Below are positions 5,419 to 7,950 of a stretch of 7,950 bases of DNA, piece after piece. Numbering within the stretch: position 1 is the stretch's first letter; each line of letters begins with the position of its first letter. The stretch is taken from positions 1 to 7,950 of the forward strand of contig SLIE01000193.1 in NCBI GenBank assembly GCA_007135795.1, given 5' to 3'. Under the pieces are notes generated by a model. The model did no database searches and was not told where the DNA came from. It was given only the letters and a program-made list of their open reading frames with translations. The translations under genes and the position numbers were made by a program. Source of the DNA: Desulfobacterales bacterium (GTDB lineage: Bacteria; Desulfobacterota; Desulfobacteria; Desulfobacterales; Desulfosalsimonadaceae).

Positions 5419-7182
5419 CTATACCGGAAGAACAATCTCAAACGTGGTCCCTTTCCCTTCTTCGCTCTCTACCCGGATACGTCCCTCATGGGCGGAAATG
5501 ATTTCGTGTGCGATGGCGAGCCCTAAACCCACCCCTTTGACACGGGTTGTAAATGACGGATCAAAAATATTATCCAGATCCTCCTGCCTGATACCCGGTC
5601 CGGTGTCCGTAATACGAATGATGGTGTGGCCTTTTTTATCAGCCAGCGAAATACCGATCATTCCGTCCATCCCAATGGCATCGATGGCATTGTGAATGAT
5701 ATTTAACAAAGCTTGTTCCAATCTGTCCGGATCGATCAGTAGGTCCCTTTCTCCGCCGTCATTCAGAATATCGATTTTAATTTTCTTTCCTGCGGCTTCC
5801 GGTTTCAGGAGAAACAACACCCGCGAAACAACCGCCTTTGTTGAATGCCGTTTCAAACGGAGTTTTCCACTTGACGAAAGTGTGAGAAAGTCATCTACAA
5901 GACTGTTCAATCGAATGGTTTCAAGGGCAATCACTTCCGTGATTCGATCGTATCCGGCTTTTTTTTCACCAACCACCGGATGTTCTTTTGCCAGCCGCTG
6001 AGCTGCCATGCTGATCGCATTTAATGGATTCCGAATTTCATGAGCCATGCCGGCCCCCAGTTTTCCCAGAGAAGAAAGTCGGTTGGCCTTATTCAACTGA
6101 GAAGACATCTGCCTCACCTTTCTGATGTGCCGATCCTGCATGATATACAAAACAGCCATGGCCAGCAACCCGATCGTAGCCATCAAACCGGTTGATAAAA
6201 TGATATGCCGTCGGCTTTCATGTAAAATACCGGCTTCTTCCGCCATGGAGAAACCCAGTATCACCATGCTGCGCGGCGCCCCCGGAATTTCCAGGAAAGA
6301 AGCGATTGCAAGACTCTCTTCATGAATAACCGAAGCGTAATTTGGTAATCCGCCATCCGCATTTAAAGCATCTGTGACGGGGAAATTCTTTGGCGTAACC
6401 GGGTTGTCCCTGGTTTCTATTATACTTTCCCCCCTGTCAGCATATATTCCAAAATAGATGACATCCTGGCCCCACTGAAAACTTCCCACGGCTCTTGTCA
6501 ATGCGGCTTTCCAGGCGTGAAAGCGCAGGTTCTCGCTGTCCAGATGCATAATGAGGGCGCCGTTCCCGTTGGGTCTCCGAATACCCACATAACCGCTGTT
6601 CTTAAGCAGACGCCCATCTTCGAACAGTTTTATGGACACCGTGTGGTGTCCTGTCAGGAGTTTTTGCGAAATTGACGATAAATTTTTAAAATCAGATGAT
6701 TTACCGTAAAGCAAATGCCCTGCTCGATCAAAAAACAAAATGTTCGTTATCTTTTCTGACTGTTCAAGCATCGCCAGTCGTTCTTCGGAAAAGCCAGGAC
6801 TATCTTCCAAGTACTCGATATCCCTGGCCAGATCCACTAGTTCAGCGACCAGATATTCCTGAACGGACAAGCCATTTCCATTCGCTGACAACACGAAATC
6901 GGAACCAAATAATCCCTGGTTACCATCCACTAGCTGCCTGAAATTAAAAAAAGCAGCCTCACCGAGACGATCGACCTGATGGGCACCCTGTTTTTCGAGC
7001 ATACCGACAAGGACATGTTCGATCCGGCGTAAATCCATGGTTGCCATCACAAAAAAAAGAAAGACAAAAAATGCCGACACGATCGCGACAATAAGCGCGG
7101 GAAAACGAAAACGTGTTTCCCTTCCGTGTTTTCCACGAGCCTTCTTCCCGGATTGTGTGTTTATAGAGCGGTTGTTATTCAT
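5419..7182 (-). CDS. Membrane sensor histidine kinase, ZraS-like, with enlarged periplasmic domain
   Basis: This 587-aa inner-membrane kinase should phosphorylate the adjacent response regulator. It has a basic N-terminus, helix 1 at about 27-46, a periplasmic region of about 280 residues, helix 2 at about 326-348, a short linker with no obvious HAMP or PAS, then the HisKA domain with H381-E-I-R-N-P and the HATPase domain. The latter has N498 in H-N-A, D526-T-G-P-G and the glycine-rich G-V-G-L-G-L segment from 550. All kinase motifs are intact. The periplasmic part contains a Cache/PAS-like strand pattern near 147-165 (N-I-L-F-F-D-R-A-G-H). E. coli ZraS is about 465 aa, so most of the extra length here is in the sensor. 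The start chosen is ATG at 7182, just before the basic stretch and helix 1. The frame stays open upstream to 7269, but those residues look non-coding. Its ribosome site is weak. Confidence 0.92.
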   Translation of the reverse strand: MNNNRSINTQSGKKARGKHGRETRFRFPALIVAIVSAFFVFLFFVMATMDLRRIEHVLVGMLEKQGAHQVDRLGEAAFFNFRQLVDGNQGLFGSDFVLSANGNGLSVQEYLVAELVDLARDIEYLEDSPGFSEERLAMLEQSEKITNILFFDRAGHLLYGKSSDFKNLSSISQKLLTGHHTVSIKLFEDGRLLKNSGYVGIRRPNGNGALIMHLDSENLRFHAWKAALTRAVGSFQWGQDVIYFGIYADRGESIIETRDNPVTPKNFPVTDALNADGGLPNYASVIHEESLAIASFLEIPGAPRSMVILGFSMAEEAGILHESRRHIILSTGLMATIGLLAMAVLYIMQDRHIRKVRQMSSQLNKANRLSSLGKLGAGMAHEIRNPLNAISMAAQRLAKEHPVVGEKKAGYDRITEVIALETIRLNSLVDDFLTLSSSGKLRLKRHSTKAVVSRVLFLLKPEAAGKKIKIDILNDGGERDLLIDPDRLEQALLNIIHNAIDAIGMDGMIGISLADKKGHTIIRITDTGPGIRQEDLDNIFDPSFTTRVKGVGLGLAIAHEIISAHEGRIRVESEEGKGTTFEIVLPV

Positions 7183-7189
7183 GACGGAT

Positions 7190-7217
7190 ATCTTACCGCA
7201 GGGTATGAATTTGTCAA
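7190..7217 (-). promoter_or_regulatory. Possible sigma-70 promoter of the kinase-regulator operon
   Basis: On the minus strand a consensus TTGACA (7217-7212), 16 nt, then TAAGAT (7195-7190). The predicted start would fall next to the ATG at 7182, implying a leaderless or nearly leaderless message, which would fit the weak ribosome site. It could also be a chance match with the true promoter farther upstream. No -24/-12 promoter was seen upstream of this gene. Confidence 0.3.
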
Positions 7218-7537
7218 TGCATTCAATACTGACGACTTCGTAAAGGTCCAATATCTGCGTTACGCACAATTTCTCAGAATTTGCGGCTTACGCATTGTAG
7301 ACATACATGTACACTCAAGCACTCTGCATTCTTCGAGATCGCGCAAGTCTTGGTCTTGAACTTTTTACAAAGCCGTCCGGCAGAGACTTTTTACGAATGC
7401 ATCAAGACTGATGGCGTCGTTAAAAGCCCCATCTACTTTGTTGTAGCGATTTACCTTTACTTGGAATACTATATGTATGCCATCGCAAATAAAAAACACT
7501 ACGCCTTGTATATGAAACTTTTAACTTAGCCATCTCC
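7214..7537. repeat. Degenerate dispersed-repeat region with ACTTTTTACG-type modules
   Basis: Three direct modules are visible: ACTTTTTACAAAGCCGTCC at 7360, ACTTTTTACGAATGCATCA at 7386 and a looser ACTTTTAACTTAGCCATC at 7517. The middle one opens an imperfect hairpin: 7387-7396 pairs with 7417-7426 with one mismatch, and CATCA (7400-7404) pairs with TGATG (7409-7413) around a 4-nt loop. A weaker relative of 7396-7430 (AATGCAT, then ACTGA, then a CGT-AAA stretch) occurs at 7217-7250, just upstream of the kinase start. The stretch has no convincing coding frame. I recall similar intergenic repeats in Desulfobacterota genomes, but could not check this. Confidence 0.5.
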
Positions 7538-7542
7538 ACCGT

Positions 7543-7722
7543 TTGACTGTGTATCGGCGTATCAAGATTGTTGTTGAAAAAATTCGAAATGCAAATACAT
7601 TATGGACATATATTCACAGTTATTACTACAATGCATTGTATTCAAAAAATTTGAGCCGAACTCATTGGGAGGCGCACCAAGATTATAAAACAAAGGGGCT
7701 GGTTCAACCGGATTTTATTTAG
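7543..7722 (+). other. Weak small open frame in a gene-poor stretch (59 codons, TTG or GTG start)
   Basis: The frame is open from 7525 to a TAG at 7720-7722. The first possible starts are TTG at 7543 and GTG at 7549. Neither has a ribosome site. The translation is rich in Tyr, Lys and Arg and reads like protein, but I do not recognise it. It stops at the edge of the long quasi-palindrome. It may be chance or the tail of a decayed gene; apart from the short palindrome at 7627-7640, nothing else was found between 7538 and 7722. Confidence 0.15.
7627..7640. repeat. 14-bp perfect palindrome TACAATGCATTGTA
   Basis: The dyad is exact over 14 bp in AT-rich non-coding DNA. No promoter or gene start sits beside it, so a regulatory role has no support beyond symmetry. 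Confidence 0.3.
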
Positions 7723-7860
7723 TGCCTGAACGAAAACCGTCTTTTTCGCCAATCTCTGCGTCCGGCTCAAATTTTAATCCTCAAAATACGCAAGTATTCC
7801 TGCGGTTAAAATATTTGCTGTCCTTGACCTTGACGAAAAATCCTGGTTTTCGTTCGGGCA
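7723..7860. repeat. 138-bp nested quasi-palindrome (MITE- or REP-like element)
   Basis: The ends form an imperfect inverted repeat. The left arm 7723-7752 begins TGCCTGAACGAAAACC. The right arm 7830-7860 ends in its complement with a single wobble in the outer 16 bp, followed after a small internal loop by a perfect 7-bp block (TTTTTCG against CGAAAAA). Inside this, 7768-7780 and 7804-7817 pair imperfectly. At the apex AATAC (7785-7789) and GTATT (7794-7798) close a GCAA loop. The whole element can fold into one long hairpin on either strand. Because the ends are mirror images, both strands offer a short frame beginning (M/V)-P-E-R-K-P: plus 7722-7871, minus 7861-7781. These are probably by-products, not genes. 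I recall near-identical repeats from Desulfobacterota genomes, unverified. No transposase is present in the window. Confidence 0.6.
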
Positions 7861-7950
7861 TTATTCAGTAAAAACATATTGTTCCGCGCCGGAATACGCC
7901 GAAAGGGGTATGCCGCCTTTCTTTTATCTACCCTTTGTCCCCCGGGTTTC
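7861..7950. other. Right-edge stretch without a recognised gene
   Basis: A minus-strand frame is open from the right edge into the quasi-palindrome, where it stops, but it shows no recognisable motif and no start with a ribosome site. No tRNA, rRNA or terminator was seen. Confidence 0.3.

Noticed and set aside
7183..7269. Extending the kinase N-terminus by 29 codons to 7269
   Set aside because: The added residues overlap the best -35/-10 match, lie inside repeat-like DNA, and would put an odd Cys-containing stretch before the normal basic tail and first membrane helix. ATG at 7182 fits better.
7281..7529. Plus-strand frame of 82 codons
   Set aside because: It runs through the ACTTTTTACG repeat modules, has no ribosome site and no recognisable domain. 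It is best explained as repeat DNA.
7214..7537. CRISPR array
   Set aside because: The repeated modules are few, unequal in spacing and degenerate, with no regular spacers and no cas genes nearby.
7781..7861. Minus-strand 26-codon frame starting MPERKP, and its plus-strand mirror at 7722-7871
   Set aside because: Both begin in the inverted ends of the quasi-palindrome, so their matching starts follow from symmetry rather than coding.

Overview
The window carries a compact metal and envelope-stress locus from what looks like a Gram-negative bacterium. A member of the Desulfobacterota (former Deltaproteobacteria) is my best guess. This rests on protein style, on the NtrC-type sigma-54 regulation, and on recalled resemblance of the right-hand non-coding repeats and the left-edge Cys-rich protein to sequences common in that group; none of it was checked by a search.

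Layout, left to right. (1) 1-184, minus strand: the start of a small Cys-rich, B-box-like protein that runs off the left edge. It starts at TTG behind a good ribosome site. (2) 346-2924, minus strand: a two-gene operon, a CadC/SmtB-type ArsR repressor followed by a P1B-2-type Zn/Cd/Pb-exporting ATPase. The genes overlap by 4 bp (ATGA). A near-consensus sigma-70 promoter and an operator-like inverted repeat lie just upstream. (3) 2925-3300: an AT-rich divergent intergenic region. It also holds a 16-bp perfect palindrome and, facing the other way, a sigma-54 (-24/-12) promoter. (4) 3301-3822, plus strand: a secreted ZraP/Spy/CpxP-family protein driven by that promoter. (5) 3850-3893: a hairpin terminator between convergent genes. 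(6) 3913-7182, minus strand: a membrane sensor histidine kinase followed by an NtrC-class sigma-54 activator, resembling ZraS/ZraR. (7) 7183-7950: about 770 bp with no convincing gene. It contains a degenerate repeat built on ACTTTTTACG-like modules and a 138-bp nested quasi-palindrome resembling a MITE or REP-type element.

Likely logic. The CadC-like repressor senses cytoplasmic Zn/Cd/Pb and derepresses the exporter. The kinase senses a periplasmic signal and phosphorylates the activator, which, as a sigma-54 enhancer-binding protein with an intact GAFTGA loop, would switch on the ZraP-like chaperone gene from its TGGCAT-N5-TTGCT promoter. The locus therefore joins a cytoplasmic efflux branch to an envelope-protection branch. 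Compared with E. coli ZraPSR, the sensor domain is larger and differently composed, the ZraP-like protein lacks the Cys/His-rich tail, and the chaperone gene is convergent with the two-component genes rather than divergent from them.
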